63,287 bases of DNA from Chthoniobacter flavus (GCA_945883435.1 CAMCXK010000007.1:1-63287), one strand, 5' to 3'; numbered from the stretch's first letter, positions 1-7,232 are shown. Notes: generated by a model not told the origin, from the sequence alone. Numbers and translations: made by a program.

Positions 1-347
1 GTGGCAAAACTCAGCGCGGTATTGAAAGCCAAGTCCGGGCTCGGAGCAGGAAGGCCCAACGGGTTTAGCGGGAGAAGATGCTGAAGGCGAAGCAACCCAT
101 ACGTGAAGAGGGTTCCAAACAGACTGAAAACCAACAGAGCGAGCGTGTATTCAACCCAGGTCTGCTCCCGGCGGGGATCAACCCCCAAGATTTTATAAGT
201 CAAAGACTCGAAGGGCCTAATAAGCCAATCCAATGGCGTGCTCCCACTTGCTGTGAGGACCTTGGAAAGATAAATGCCGATGGGCTTTGTCAGCCCCGCA
301 AGCAGGGCCACAAGGCAAAGAAACTGGATCCAGTCTGTTAAACGCAC
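1..347 (-). CDS. kdpA: Potassium-transporting ATPase subunit A, N-terminal part
   Basis: About 115 residues are visible before the left window edge cuts the gene. KdpA is the K+-binding, channel-like membrane subunit of the high-affinity KdpFABC pump. The visible part holds a first membrane helix starting at WIQFLCLVALL, then a segment with PLNPLGLP and LAFNTALSF, which match the family's conserved PLNP and AxNTAxSF stretches. No ATG is available; the chosen start is a GTG (VRLTDWIQF) placed 8 nt after the kdpF stop, so the two genes are likely translated together. The identification is strong for the family; the exact start is an inference. Confidence 0.88.
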   Translation of the reverse strand, partial: MRLTDWIQFLCLVALLAGLTKPIGIYLSKVLTASGSTPLDWLIRPFESLTYKILGVDPRREQTWVEYTLALLVFSLFGTLFTYGLLRLQHLLPLNPLGLPAPSPDLAFNTALSFA

Positions 348-355
348 GGCCTTGT

Positions 356-439
356 TTAAAACTTCTCCGGGTAAAGCATCGCGGCGGCGAGGTAAACGAT
401 CAGGCCGATGGCAATAGTGGCAGTGACGACGGTTTCCAT
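356..439 (-). CDS. kdpF: KdpF small subunit of the K+-transporting ATPase (27 aa)
   Basis: This 27-codon ORF encodes one hydrophobic helix and ends in MLYPEKF, the family hallmark ([YL]xPE[KR]F). KdpF is a single-pass inner-membrane peptide that stabilises the KdpFABC complex. It lies 8 nt upstream of kdpA and 12 nt downstream of another 27-codon membrane peptide. Such genes are often missed by automated gene callers because of their length. No strong ribosome-binding site is visible, so translation may depend on the upstream small ORF. Confidence 0.85.
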   Translation of the reverse strand: METVVTATIAIGLIVYLAAAMLYPEKF

Positions 440-451
440 GAAGTGGTGGCT

Positions 452-535
452 TTAGAGGCGCTGGCAGCCCCTGAGATAGGCAGCTCCCGAAAGAATAAGC
501 AAAATGATCACTGCAACGGGAGCCATATCAGACAT
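452..535 (-). CDS. 27-aa membrane micropeptide heading the kdp operon
   Basis: A short ORF begins at the ATG at 535 (MSDMAPVAVIIL) and ends AYLRGCQRL. It has a single hydrophobic helix (residues 5-21) followed by a polar, Cys-containing basic tail. Its position directly ahead of kdpF, same strand, 12-nt spacing and the same length as KdpF argue that it is a real first gene of the operon. From memory, similar peptides ending in a G-C-[DEQ]-R-L tail precede kdpF in other phyla, but I cannot verify this here. Function unknown; an accessory subunit or a regulator of the pump is possible. A second ATG at codon 4 could also serve as start. Confidence 0.6.
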   Translation of the reverse strand: MSDMAPVAVIILLILSGAAYLRGCQRL

Positions 536-546
536 GAAATGAAAAT

Positions 547-639
547 CTATTCCCAAGCCGAACCTTCCTTGTCAATTCGCGATAAGAATCGCTTGACCCG
601 ACTGGAAGCAAATCCCCGGCCGACGGTTGGTGTTCTCAT
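547..639 (-). CDS. Possible 30-aa leader ORF upstream of kdp
   Basis: A 31-codon ORF (MRTPTVGRGF... to SAWE) has a good Shine-Dalgarno-like AAGGA seven nt before its ATG and ends 11 nt before the kdp micropeptide start. The peptide is basic and not hydrophobic. It matches no family I know. It could be a translated leader or chance. A TTGACA hexamer (minus strand, 570-575) lies inside it, which would instead make this stretch the kdp promoter region. Support is limited to the RBS and position. Confidence 0.25.
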   Translation of the reverse strand: MRTPTVGRGFASSRVKRFLSRIDKEGSAWE

Positions 640-689
640 GAAATTATCCTTTTTACAAATTTTACCCGTATCTCTAATAGGGGCATCTT

Positions 690-1223
690 ATGAAATTCCT
701 TGCCCTTGTCCTCGCCTCCTTCCTAACCGCTCTTACACTCTCCTTTGCCGGAACCACTGCCAAAACCTTCACTCAGCCCGTTAACGAACCAGAAGCCCTC
801 TTCCGCAGCGGGGAAATCCAACTCGATGCCTACTTCGCCGGGGTCGCCGAGTCGGATGGATTTCTCCCGGGGTGGGGCGGGGGTGTCGGAGTGAACTACT
901 TCTTCACCAAATTCTTCGGTGTGGGAGTCGAGCAGGATGTCTTCGGCAAAAAGGGCGGATCCCTTGCCCATTGGGGAACTTCAGCCCATCTCTTCGCCCG
1001 CTACCCCATCGAATCCCTTCGCCTCGCTCCCTATGCGCTCGTCGGTGGCGGCGCCTGCTACGCGGCTGGTCTTACAGGACATGGATCCGGCGACGTGGGC
1101 GGGGGATTGGAATACCGCTTCACCCGCAACGTCGGTCTCTTCGGCGAAGCCCGCTATTTCTACTCCAGCGAACTTCCTCGCGACTCGGTGATTTACCGCA
1201 CAGGTTTCCGGTTTGCATTTTGA
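690..1223 (+). CDS. Small outer-membrane beta-barrel protein (177 aa)
   Basis: The product starts with a clear Sec signal peptide (MKFLALVLASFLTALTLSFA) and continues with alternating aromatic and small residues and Gly-rich turns, ending in an aromatic-rich strand GFRFAF with C-terminal Phe, the usual outer-membrane insertion signal. Length and pattern suit a small eight-stranded OmpA/OmpX-like barrel. An AGGGG Shine-Dalgarno lies seven nt before the ATG, which fixes the start. It is transcribed divergently from the kdp genes. No enzyme motif is seen; role unknown. Confidence 0.7.
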   Translation: MKFLALVLASFLTALTLSFAGTTAKTFTQPVNEPEALFRSGEIQLDAYFAGVAESDGFLPGWGGGVGVNYFFTKFFGVGVEQDVFGKKGGSLAHWGTSAHLFARYPIESLRLAPYALVGGGACYAAGLTGHGSGDVGGGLEYRFTRNVGLFGEARYFYSSELPRDSVIYRTGFRFAF

Positions 1224-1354
1224 AAGCTCCCGGAGGCGGAGCTTTGCTGAATGCATTTTTGAATCCGGGTTTGTTCAATCAACCGAACGCAAATTCGTCG
1301 CTTATTCGTCTGAGCCGCTTTATTTTTCGCCGTTCCTGAAGAAGGTGACTCTCC

Positions 1355-1858
1355 ATGGCAATTCTTTGTTCCCTGATCTTGAACCGATCTGTTGTCAGGA
1401 CTCTGGTGCTCATCGCGGCCGGCGTGTGTCTTCACTTTGCCTACCGCGATTATCTTCAAATGATGGCCTGCTGGGAGTGTTTCAGCGCGGGCATTCACGA
1501 TGAAAAACTTGAACTCCGGCAGGACAGTATTGCGGCGATTCTGGTTGCCGTTGGAGTGCTGCTTGAGTCCTTCGACATCCTTGCAAAAAAAGCCGCTGGT
1601 TTTCTGCCGGGTCAAAGAGCCCGCTTTCACGCCACGGCCGATGTCTGTGCTGTGAACGGGGCCTTTGTTGTCGTGATCGGACTGCTGATTGAAATGGTCA
1701 ACCAAGTGGCCAAAACCATCGATGGCAACCACGCGATCATTCACTTGGTCAAATCGGCTCTCAACCTTCCTTTGATTCTGTCGGCGCTCGCCTTGCTTCT
1801 CTCGGTCTTCCTCTCCCTCTGCCGCAAAAACGCCCAGCCCGACGGGACCGCAGCCTGA
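1355..1858 (+). CDS. Hypothetical integral membrane protein (167 aa)
   Basis: Four hydrophobic stretches are visible: residues about 12-30, 58-78, 97-120 and 135-155, so this is a small polytopic membrane protein. It has a Cys pair near the end of the first helix (MMACWECF). A GAAGGTG Shine-Dalgarno precedes the ATG by about seven nt. It follows the barrel gene by 131 nt on the same strand. I do not recognise the family. An antisense ORF also exists but lacks coherent features, and the hydrophobic pattern favours this strand. Confidence 0.55.
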   Translation: MAILCSLILNRSVVRTLVLIAAGVCLHFAYRDYLQMMACWECFSAGIHDEKLELRQDSIAAILVAVGVLLESFDILAKKAAGFLPGQRARFHATADVCAVNGAFVVVIGLLIEMVNQVAKTIDGNHAIIHLVKSALNLPLILSALALLLSVFLSLCRKNAQPDGTAA

Positions 1859-1861
1859 TTT

Positions 1862-2034
1862 TTACCGCGCCGGATTTTTTCCGCGAGAATGGGGTGGATC
1901 CGCCGCAAAAGTGGGCCCCCTCGGCGATGCGTCTCCACCCACCATTTTCGAAAGGCACTCCCGCGCCTTGCTCCGAGCTTCCCCGGAGTTTGGAGCTCCC
2001 ACAGCATCGAGCAGGCATCCAGCAGGAATCTCAT
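1862..2034 (-). pseudogene. Decayed VapC/PIN-type toxin gene remnant
   Basis: The reading frame starts with MRFLLDACSMLWELQ, which fits the opening strand and first acidic residue of PIN-domain toxins (typically LLDTxxLLW). Its ATG overlaps the antitoxin stop in an ATGA, the usual arrangement of such modules. After about 22 residues the frame turns Arg/Gly-rich and unrelated, while the neighbouring frame supplies KARECLSK, as expected for a toxin after a frameshift. The remaining catalytic acids of a roughly 130-residue PIN domain are not found. It is best read as a truncated, frameshifted fossil. Confidence 0.5.
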
Positions 2035-2270
2035 TCGCCGAGGAATTCCTCCTCGGTGAGTCGCCAATCATCGGCGATGTGGAACGTCACCTTGCCTGCC
2101 AGGATTCCGAGCTTGCGCTTGGCCGGCGCTTGGGGCGGCGGCACCAACAAGGCGACCGGCTTTTTCGAACGGCCGTAGGTTACTCCCTCCGTGCCCCGGC
2201 GAGCGACAATCTAGAGGGCTTCGGAAAAGCGTGACTTGAAATCGCCCACCGGGAGTTGAAGTGTTTCCAT
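2031..2270 (-). pseudogene. Phd/YefM-type antitoxin gene interrupted by one amber codon
   Basis: Reading from the ATG at 2270 gives METLQLPVGDFKSRFSEAL, then TAG at 2211-2213, then 59 further residues in the same frame: IVARRGTEGVTYGRSKKPVA and, near the end, KRKLGILAGK, DWRLTEEEFLGE and the stop. This matches the Phd/YefM layout: an N-terminal DNA-binding region, the typical TYGR[RS]xxPVALLVP core and a C-terminal toxin-binding tail ending in DW[RK]xTxEEFL. Full length would be about 79 residues. A single substitution (for example CAG to TAG) explains the break, so the inactivation looks recent. The stop overlaps the toxin remnant start. Confidence 0.65.
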
Positions 2271-2621
2271 TGGGGGCGCAACCTGAGCCCGCCTGGATGA
2301 ACTTGTCAAGTTGTCCATCGGTTTTTTGGGTCGCGCGCTGGAATTTCATATCCATGGTAACCCGCTGTCGGGGAAGCAAGCGAGGCAACGAGCCTACTTC
2401 AAATGCGGAGTCGTGGCGGTTTGGGGAATTCGGAATGTGAAATGGGGGGAGTTGCCCTCGATTGCTCGAGGTGCGATGTGAGCCCGCCTCGCAATCTTCG
2501 ACAGAGAACGAAAGTTTCAATCCGCGCGCCTTGGGGGGGGCAGACCATCCCAATCAGTGGAAAACGCGCCCTCGCTGGCGATGAGGTAGATGCTCACCGC
2601 TCGGTAGCGCAGGATCCCTGA
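2271..2621. other. 351-nt stretch without a recognisable gene
   Basis: No frame on either strand gives a convincing protein between the antitoxin start and the topB stop. The only notable element is a 32-nt segment at 2514-2545 that resembles a single type I-C CRISPR repeat; no second copy is seen. The stretch looks like decayed or junction sequence beside the broken toxin-antitoxin pair. Confidence 0.5.
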
Positions 2622-5156
2622 TCAAAAGTCTGTTTTCGGAGCGGCGGTTTTGCGGGGGCGTTTGGTGGGTTTGGCGGACGCGGTGGCTTTGGGTGATGTC
2701 GAGCGCGCGGCCGGGGATTTTTTTTCGCGGGGCGCACGTGGTTCGAATTCGAATTTGACCTTGTCGCCGTCGAGGGTGAGGTAGGCGGAGAAGGGTTTGC
2801 CCTTTTTGCTGATGAAGCGGGGGATGAGGTCGGTCTTGCCGAGGGTGAGGATTTTTTCCACTTGTTCGCGGGGGATTTCGCGTTGGCAGAGGCTTTTGCC
2901 CATGCGGAATTTGCACTGGGCGGTATTCGAACACACGTAGGAGGTGCCGGCATCGTGAATTTGGCCGGTTTTGCACGCGGGGCAGACTCCGATGAGGGGG
3001 AGTTCCGAAAAATTCAACTGAGCGGCGGAGTTGGCGCTGTCGCCAAAGTCGAAGGATTGCTTGCCCTCGTCGTCCAGTTGCACGATCGCTGTGAAGGGGC
3101 GCCCGAGTTTGCTGCGGAAGCCCTCGAGAGGGCCGATGCGGCGGCTTTGCAGCAGGGCCTGGACCTCCTCGCGCTCGAAGGTGCGGCCGGACATGTTTTT
3201 CCAAACGATCGCTCCGCATTTCGCTCCACATTCGAACGCTTTGAAGGATTCCTTGAACCCGGTGTGCCCGCACTTCGGGCAGGGGACGTCGAGGTCGCGA
3301 AACTGGCCTTCGATGGCATCGCCTTCGAACGATTTCGCCTTGTCCACGATCTCGGCGGTAAAAGTGCGGATGTCCCGCATGAATTCCGTGCGGTCGAGTC
3401 CGCCGGATTCCATTTGCTTGAGTTTGAATTCCCATTCGCCGGTCATTTCGGGCGAGGTGAGGGACTGGATGCCGAGACCGCGCAGGAGGGTGATGAGGGC
3501 GAGGCCCTTGGAGGTCACGATGAGGTCCTTGCCTTGGCGGAGGAGGTAACCGTCGCGTTGCAGGCCTTCGATGGTGTCGGCGCGGGTGGCGGGAGTGCCG
3601 AGACCGCGCTGGCTCATGGCTTCGCGGAGTTCCTCGTCATCGACCAGTTTGCCCGCGCTTTCCATCGCCGAGAGCAGCGTGGCCTCGGTGAAACGCGCCG
3701 GCGGGCGGGTTTCGCTTTCTTTGATCTCGAGCGCTTCGGTGCGGGCCTTTTCGCCGGGAGCCACGGAAACCACGGATTCATTCTCGCCGGTGGCGGCCTC
3801 TTTGCCATACACGGCGAGCCAGCCGGGATCGGTGAGGATTTTGCCGTCGGTCTTGAAGGCATCCTTCTCGATGCGGGTGATGCGGGTGGTCACCTCGAAC
3901 TTCGCCACCGGGTAAAACGCCGCGACGAACCGGCGCACGACAAGGTCGTAAATCTTGAGTTCGAAATCGTCGAGGTTCCGCGGGGAGGCGCCGGTGGGAA
4001 TGATGGCAAAGTGGTCGGTGACTTTGGCCGAGTTGAAGACGCGGCGGTTGAGGCCGATCCAGCCTTTGTCGAGGGCGTGGCGGGCGTGGGCGGCGAGGTC
4101 GGGAATTTCGAGTCCGGCGAGGATTTTTTTGACGTTGGGAAGATTGTCGTCCGGCAGGTAGCGGGAGTCGGTCCGCGGGTAGGTGAGCACCTTGTGCTTT
4201 TCGTAAAGGGCTTGGGCGACCTGAAGCGTGCGTTTGGCGCTCAGGCCGAAGCGGGAGTTCGCCTCACGCTGGAGGGTGGTGAGATCGTAAAGCTGGGGCG
4301 CGATCTGGGTGGTGGGCTTTTTCTCCTCGGTGATCAGACCGGGTCGGCCTTGGCAACGGGCGACGATGTCCTCCGCCGCGGTGCGGTCCCAGAGGCGCTC
4401 GGGCTTGGCATCCTCGTCGGCGCCTTTCTGAAAAACTTCGGAAAACCAGCGTCCACGATAGGTGCCGGCTTGGACGCCGAAATCGGCGAACACCTCGAAA
4501 TACGGCCGCGGCTGGAAAGCGCGAATCTTCTCCTCGCGTTCGGCCAGGATGGCCAAAGTGGGGGTCTGAACGCGGCCAACGGGGGTGAGTTGAAAGCCGC
4601 CTCCCTGCGAGTTGAAGGCCGTCATGGCGCGGGTGGCATTGATGCCCACGAGCCAGTCGCTTTCGCTGCGGCACACCGCGGCGTCGGCGAGGGGAACCAT
4701 GTCGCGGCCGGGGCGGAGGCGGGAAAAGCCATCGCGGATCGCCTCGGGGGTCATGCTTTGCAGCCAGAGGCGGCGGGTGGGCTTTTTGTTGCCCGCCAGT
4801 TGGAGGATGTAGTGGAAAATCAACTCTCCCTCGCGGCCGGCGTCGCAGGCGTTCACGATTTCGGTGATGTCGGGGCGCTTGAGAAGCCGTTTGATGAGCG
4901 AGAGGCGGTTGGCGGATTTTTCGATCGGCTTCAGGTCGAAGCGCTCCGGCAGGATCGGCAGGTTTGCGAAGCTCCATTTGCCGCGCTTCTTGTCCATTTC
5001 GTTCGGCAGGCAGAGTTCCACCAGATGTCCGACGGCGGAGGTGATGACCAGCGAGTCGCCTTCGAAAAAGTCGTCGCTTTTCGTCAATTTTCCGAGGGCT
5101 TTGGCGAGATCATTGGCCACTGAGGGCTTCTCGGCGATGACGAGGGTTTTGGACAT
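2622..5156 (-). CDS. topB: DNA topoisomerase III (type IA)
   Basis: The 844-residue product is a type IA topoisomerase that relaxes and decatenates DNA through a transient 5'-phosphotyrosine. It opens with MSKTLVIAEKPSVANDLAKA, the TOPRIM start of TopB, and has the TOPRIM acidic motif CDAGREGE (about 104-111). The active-site Tyr is in LTYPRTDSRYLP (Tyr about 326). The C-terminus carries two zinc-ribbon-like units, CPKCGHTGF with ECGAKCG and CPACKTG with CSNTAQC, then Toprim-C-like repeats and a Lys/Arg/Ala-rich tail. The start is set by homology; a longer frame upstream would add 35 unrelated residues. It lies 2 nt downstream of dprA and probably shares its transcript. Confidence 0.95.
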   Translation of the reverse strand: MSKTLVIAEKPSVANDLAKALGKLTKSDDFFEGDSLVITSAVGHLVELCLPNEMDKKRGKWSFANLPILPERFDLKPIEKSANRLSLIKRLLKRPDITEIVNACDAGREGELIFHYILQLAGNKKPTRRLWLQSMTPEAIRDGFSRLRPGRDMVPLADAAVCRSESDWLVGINATRAMTAFNSQGGGFQLTPVGRVQTPTLAILAEREEKIRAFQPRPYFEVFADFGVQAGTYRGRWFSEVFQKGADEDAKPERLWDRTAAEDIVARCQGRPGLITEEKKPTTQIAPQLYDLTTLQREANSRFGLSAKRTLQVAQALYEKHKVLTYPRTDSRYLPDDNLPNVKKILAGLEIPDLAAHARHALDKGWIGLNRRVFNSAKVTDHFAIIPTGASPRNLDDFELKIYDLVVRRFVAAFYPVAKFEVTTRITRIEKDAFKTDGKILTDPGWLAVYGKEAATGENESVVSVAPGEKARTEALEIKESETRPPARFTEATLLSAMESAGKLVDDEELREAMSQRGLGTPATRADTIEGLQRDGYLLRQGKDLIVTSKGLALITLLRGLGIQSLTSPEMTGEWEFKLKQMESGGLDRTEFMRDIRTFTAEIVDKAKSFEGDAIEGQFRDLDVPCPKCGHTGFKESFKAFECGAKCGAIVWKNMSGRTFEREEVQALLQSRRIGPLEGFRSKLGRPFTAIVQLDDEGKQSFDFGDSANSAAQLNFSELPLIGVCPACKTGQIHDAGTSYVCSNTAQCKFRMGKSLCQREIPREQVEKILTLGKTDLIPRFISKKGKPFSAYLTLDGDKVKFEFEPRAPREKKSPAARSTSPKATASAKPTKRPRKTAAPKTDF

Positions 5157-5158
5157 GG

Positions 5159-6247
5159 TCAGGAGATTTGGACAAACCGGCTCCCCGGAAGGCGGCGGAC
5201 CAGTTTTTTGATTTCGAGGGCAAGCAGGGTAGAAGACACGGTGGAGCTTGGCAACCCGCATCTTTCAATAATCGTGTCCATCGTCGCTTCGTCGGACCCG
5301 ATGGCGTCGTGCACGGATTTTTCGATGCCTTCAAGTTGGTTGGCTCGCGGCGGAGCCAGATCCGGGGTTTCCGCAAAGAGAAGTCCCATGTCATCAAGGA
5401 TGTCGGACGCGCAGGTCACGAGTTTCGCGCCTTGTTGAATCAAGCGGTTCGAGCCGATGGCGTTCGGGTTGTCGATGCGGCCGGGAACGGCGTAGACCGA
5501 GCGGCCCTGCTCGCCCGCCTGGGTTGCGCTGATGAGCGCGCCGCTCGCCGCCCCGGCCTCCACAACGAGAACGCCGAACGAACACCCGCTGATGATCCGG
5601 TTGCGCATGGGAAAGGTCTGGCGGTCCGCCTTGGTCCGCATGGGAAACTCGGTGATCACCGCGCCTGATTGGCTGATTTTTTCGGCAAGCGCCTCGTTCT
5701 CGGGTGGATAAAGTTCAAGCAATCCACTGCCGAGAACGGCAATCGTGCGGCCTTTGGCGGCGAGGGCGGCTTGGTGGGCGGCGGTATCAACGCCCCGGGC
5801 CAAACCGCTGACGACAGTCACTCCGGCGTGTGCGATTTGGTAGGAGAGTTTCTTGCTCGCGTCACCGGCGTAATGGCTGGGCTTGCGTGTGCCGATGATG
5901 CCGATCGCGTGGCGGTCTCGTTCCAAGAGCGTTCCCCAAGTGTAAAGCACTGTCGGGGGATCGTGGATTTCACGCAGCAGGGCTGGGTAGGCGGGATCGG
6001 CGAGGGTCGTCACAGAGGCTCCGAAATCGCGAGCCAATGCCAGCTCGGCAGCCAGATCCACGCGGGATTCCCAGGCGCGCAACGCCTGCGCCGCCTCCGG
6101 TCCGATACCCTCCACAGCCGTCAAGCGGGCAAGCGGTGCGGACAACACCTGCGCCGGCGAACCAAAGGCCTCGAGCAAACGCCGCACCCTCACCGGGCCG
6201 ATGCGCGGCACCATGTTCAAGGCAACGTAGGCTTCGGATTCCGTCAT
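5159..6247 (-). CDS. dprA: DNA-processing protein DprA
   Basis: This 362-residue protein loads RecA onto incoming single-stranded DNA during natural transformation. It has an N-terminal helix-hairpin-helix/SAM region (RLLEAFGSP, AVEGIGPEAAQ), then the Rossmann-like DprA fold with GIIGTRKPSHYA, VSGLARGVDTAAH and GSGLLELYPPEN. The C-terminal winged helix (TMDTIIERCGLPSSTVSS) completes the domain set. No comEC or comF is in the window, so competence is only suggested. The topB start follows after 2 nt. Confidence 0.95.
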   Translation of the reverse strand: MTESEAYVALNMVPRIGPVRVRRLLEAFGSPAQVLSAPLARLTAVEGIGPEAAQALRAWESRVDLAAELALARDFGASVTTLADPAYPALLREIHDPPTVLYTWGTLLERDRHAIGIIGTRKPSHYAGDASKKLSYQIAHAGVTVVSGLARGVDTAAHQAALAAKGRTIAVLGSGLLELYPPENEALAEKISQSGAVITEFPMRTKADRQTFPMRNRIISGCSFGVLVVEAGAASGALISATQAGEQGRSVYAVPGRIDNPNAIGSNRLIQQGAKLVTCASDILDDMGLLFAETPDLAPPRANQLEGIEKSVHDAIGSDEATMDTIIERCGLPSSTVSSTLLALEIKKLVRRLPGSRFVQIS

Positions 6248-6327
6248 TGCGGCGGGAGTTAATCACAGCCCGTGGTCCACCCAAGGAAAAATCCGCTTCG
6301 ATGCCTCGCCGGGTCCGAATTCTCAGT

Positions 6328-7170
6328 TCAAAAGCTCACCCGCACACCGGTGTTCGCCCACGCCACGCCGGGTTGGCCGATTTCATCCAGCACCTCCATC
6401 GGAATGCTGCCGTTCACCCCTGCAAAAATTTCCACGTGGCGCTGGACCCTCCACACGAGTTCGCCACCGAATTGAATATTGTTCCACCCGTAGGCTTCAT
6501 TGGTGTTGTAGCCGATGTTCAGGCCCAGCAGGGCGTAGGGGCGGAGCCACAGCAGGCCCTTCCGCAGGGGAATGTCGCCGTCCAACCGGCATTCGACAAA
6601 TCCACCGGGGCGCGTGTTCAGATCCCAAATCAGAGCCACCGATGGTGTGACGTAGGGAATCTTCGTGGTTCCCAAAACAACAAACAATTCGTTGCCGACC
6701 GCCTTGTGGGAGTGATCGGCATGCCCCGATTCCTCCCCGGAGTGCTCCTCCTCGTCCTCTTCCCCGTGATGGGCCTCCTCGTGGTGGTGGTGTGTGGATT
6801 CATCCGCAGGCAGGCGCGGGGTAAGGCGCAGATTGTAGCCCGGCACCAGAAACAACGGTCCTGCGTCGAAGGCATAGGAAGCGGTGAAATCCCACTCGGT
6901 GAATTGCGACCCGAAGCCGCTCCAAGCGCTCAGCGAAAAGTCGCCGATCTCCCAGCCCAGTTCATTTGTCCAAGCGCCACCGGGGCCGGTTTCGTCCACG
7001 CCATAATGCACGTGCCGCCCCTCCCAGGCGCTGGTCCAAGACAGGCCCGCCATGCCGGGCGAGGCCTCGATCTCCGTGTTTCCCAGATCCTCCTCCACCG
7101 TGCCGGCGGTGTGAGTTCCGTGTGCAAAAACCGCCGACGCGGCCGCCAATAAACAAATCATCCATCTCAT
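6328..7170 (-). CDS. His-rich outer-membrane beta-barrel protein, possibly metal-linked
   Basis: The 280-residue product begins with a signal peptide (MRWMICLLAAASAVFA) and its mature end starts HGTH. Residues about 127-156 form a loop of His and Glu (THHHHEEAHHGEEDEEEHSG, then HADHSHK). The rest alternates Gly, aromatic and charged residues, and the protein ends GVRVSF, with terminal Phe, as in outer-membrane barrels. The start was chosen at the ATG behind GAGGA; an upstream ATG would add seven residues. Two perfect 6-3-6 palindromes lie in the 62 nt upstream. The loop is a plausible Zn or Ni binding site, so a metal-uptake or metal-sensing porin is my inference; I do not recognise a named family. 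Confidence 0.7.
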   Translation of the reverse strand: MRWMICLLAAASAVFAHGTHTAGTVEEDLGNTEIEASPGMAGLSWTSAWEGRHVHYGVDETGPGGAWTNELGWEIGDFSLSAWSGFGSQFTEWDFTASYAFDAGPLFLVPGYNLRLTPRLPADESTHHHHEEAHHGEEDEEEHSGEESGHADHSHKAVGNELFVVLGTTKIPYVTPSVALIWDLNTRPGGFVECRLDGDIPLRKGLLWLRPYALLGLNIGYNTNEAYGWNNIQFGGELVWRVQRHVEIFAGVNGSIPMEVLDEIGQPGVAWANTGVRVSF

Positions 7171-7186
7171 AAGGGTCCTCAAGATA

Positions 7187-7201
7187 TGCAAGCGACTTGC
7201 A
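7187..7201. promoter_or_regulatory. Palindromic operator-like site 1 (6-3-6)
   Basis: TGCAAGCGACTTGCA is a perfect inverted repeat of six bases around a 3-nt centre, 17 nt before the start codon of the His-rich outer-membrane gene. It shares ATATGCAA at its left side with site 2. The layout resembles Fur-family metalloregulator boxes (TTGCAA half-sites occur in Nur/Zur-type sites), but the regulator is not identified. Confidence 0.55.
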
Positions 7202-7217
7202 GTTGTCGATCAAAATA

Positions 7218-7232
7218 TGCAAATAGTTTGCA
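7218..7232. promoter_or_regulatory. Palindromic operator-like site 2 (6-3-6)
   Basis: TGCAAATAGTTTGCA is a second perfect 6-3-6 palindrome, centred 31 nt (about three helical turns) from site 1. Two equal sites on the same DNA face suggest cooperative repressor binding. The site lies between the divergent His-rich gene and the YfhO-like gene starting at 7312, so it could affect either. Confidence 0.55.

Noticed and set aside
1193-1744. A 183-codon minus-strand frame opposite the small membrane protein
   Set aside because: The plus-strand product has regular hydrophobic helices and a good RBS; the antisense product is Lys/His/Gln-rich with no family resemblance.
2862-5123. A 753-codon open frame opposite topB
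   Set aside because: It is Gly/Ala/Glu-rich without a coherent motif, and mirrors the strongly supported topB frame; high GC makes stop codons scarce on the opposite strand.
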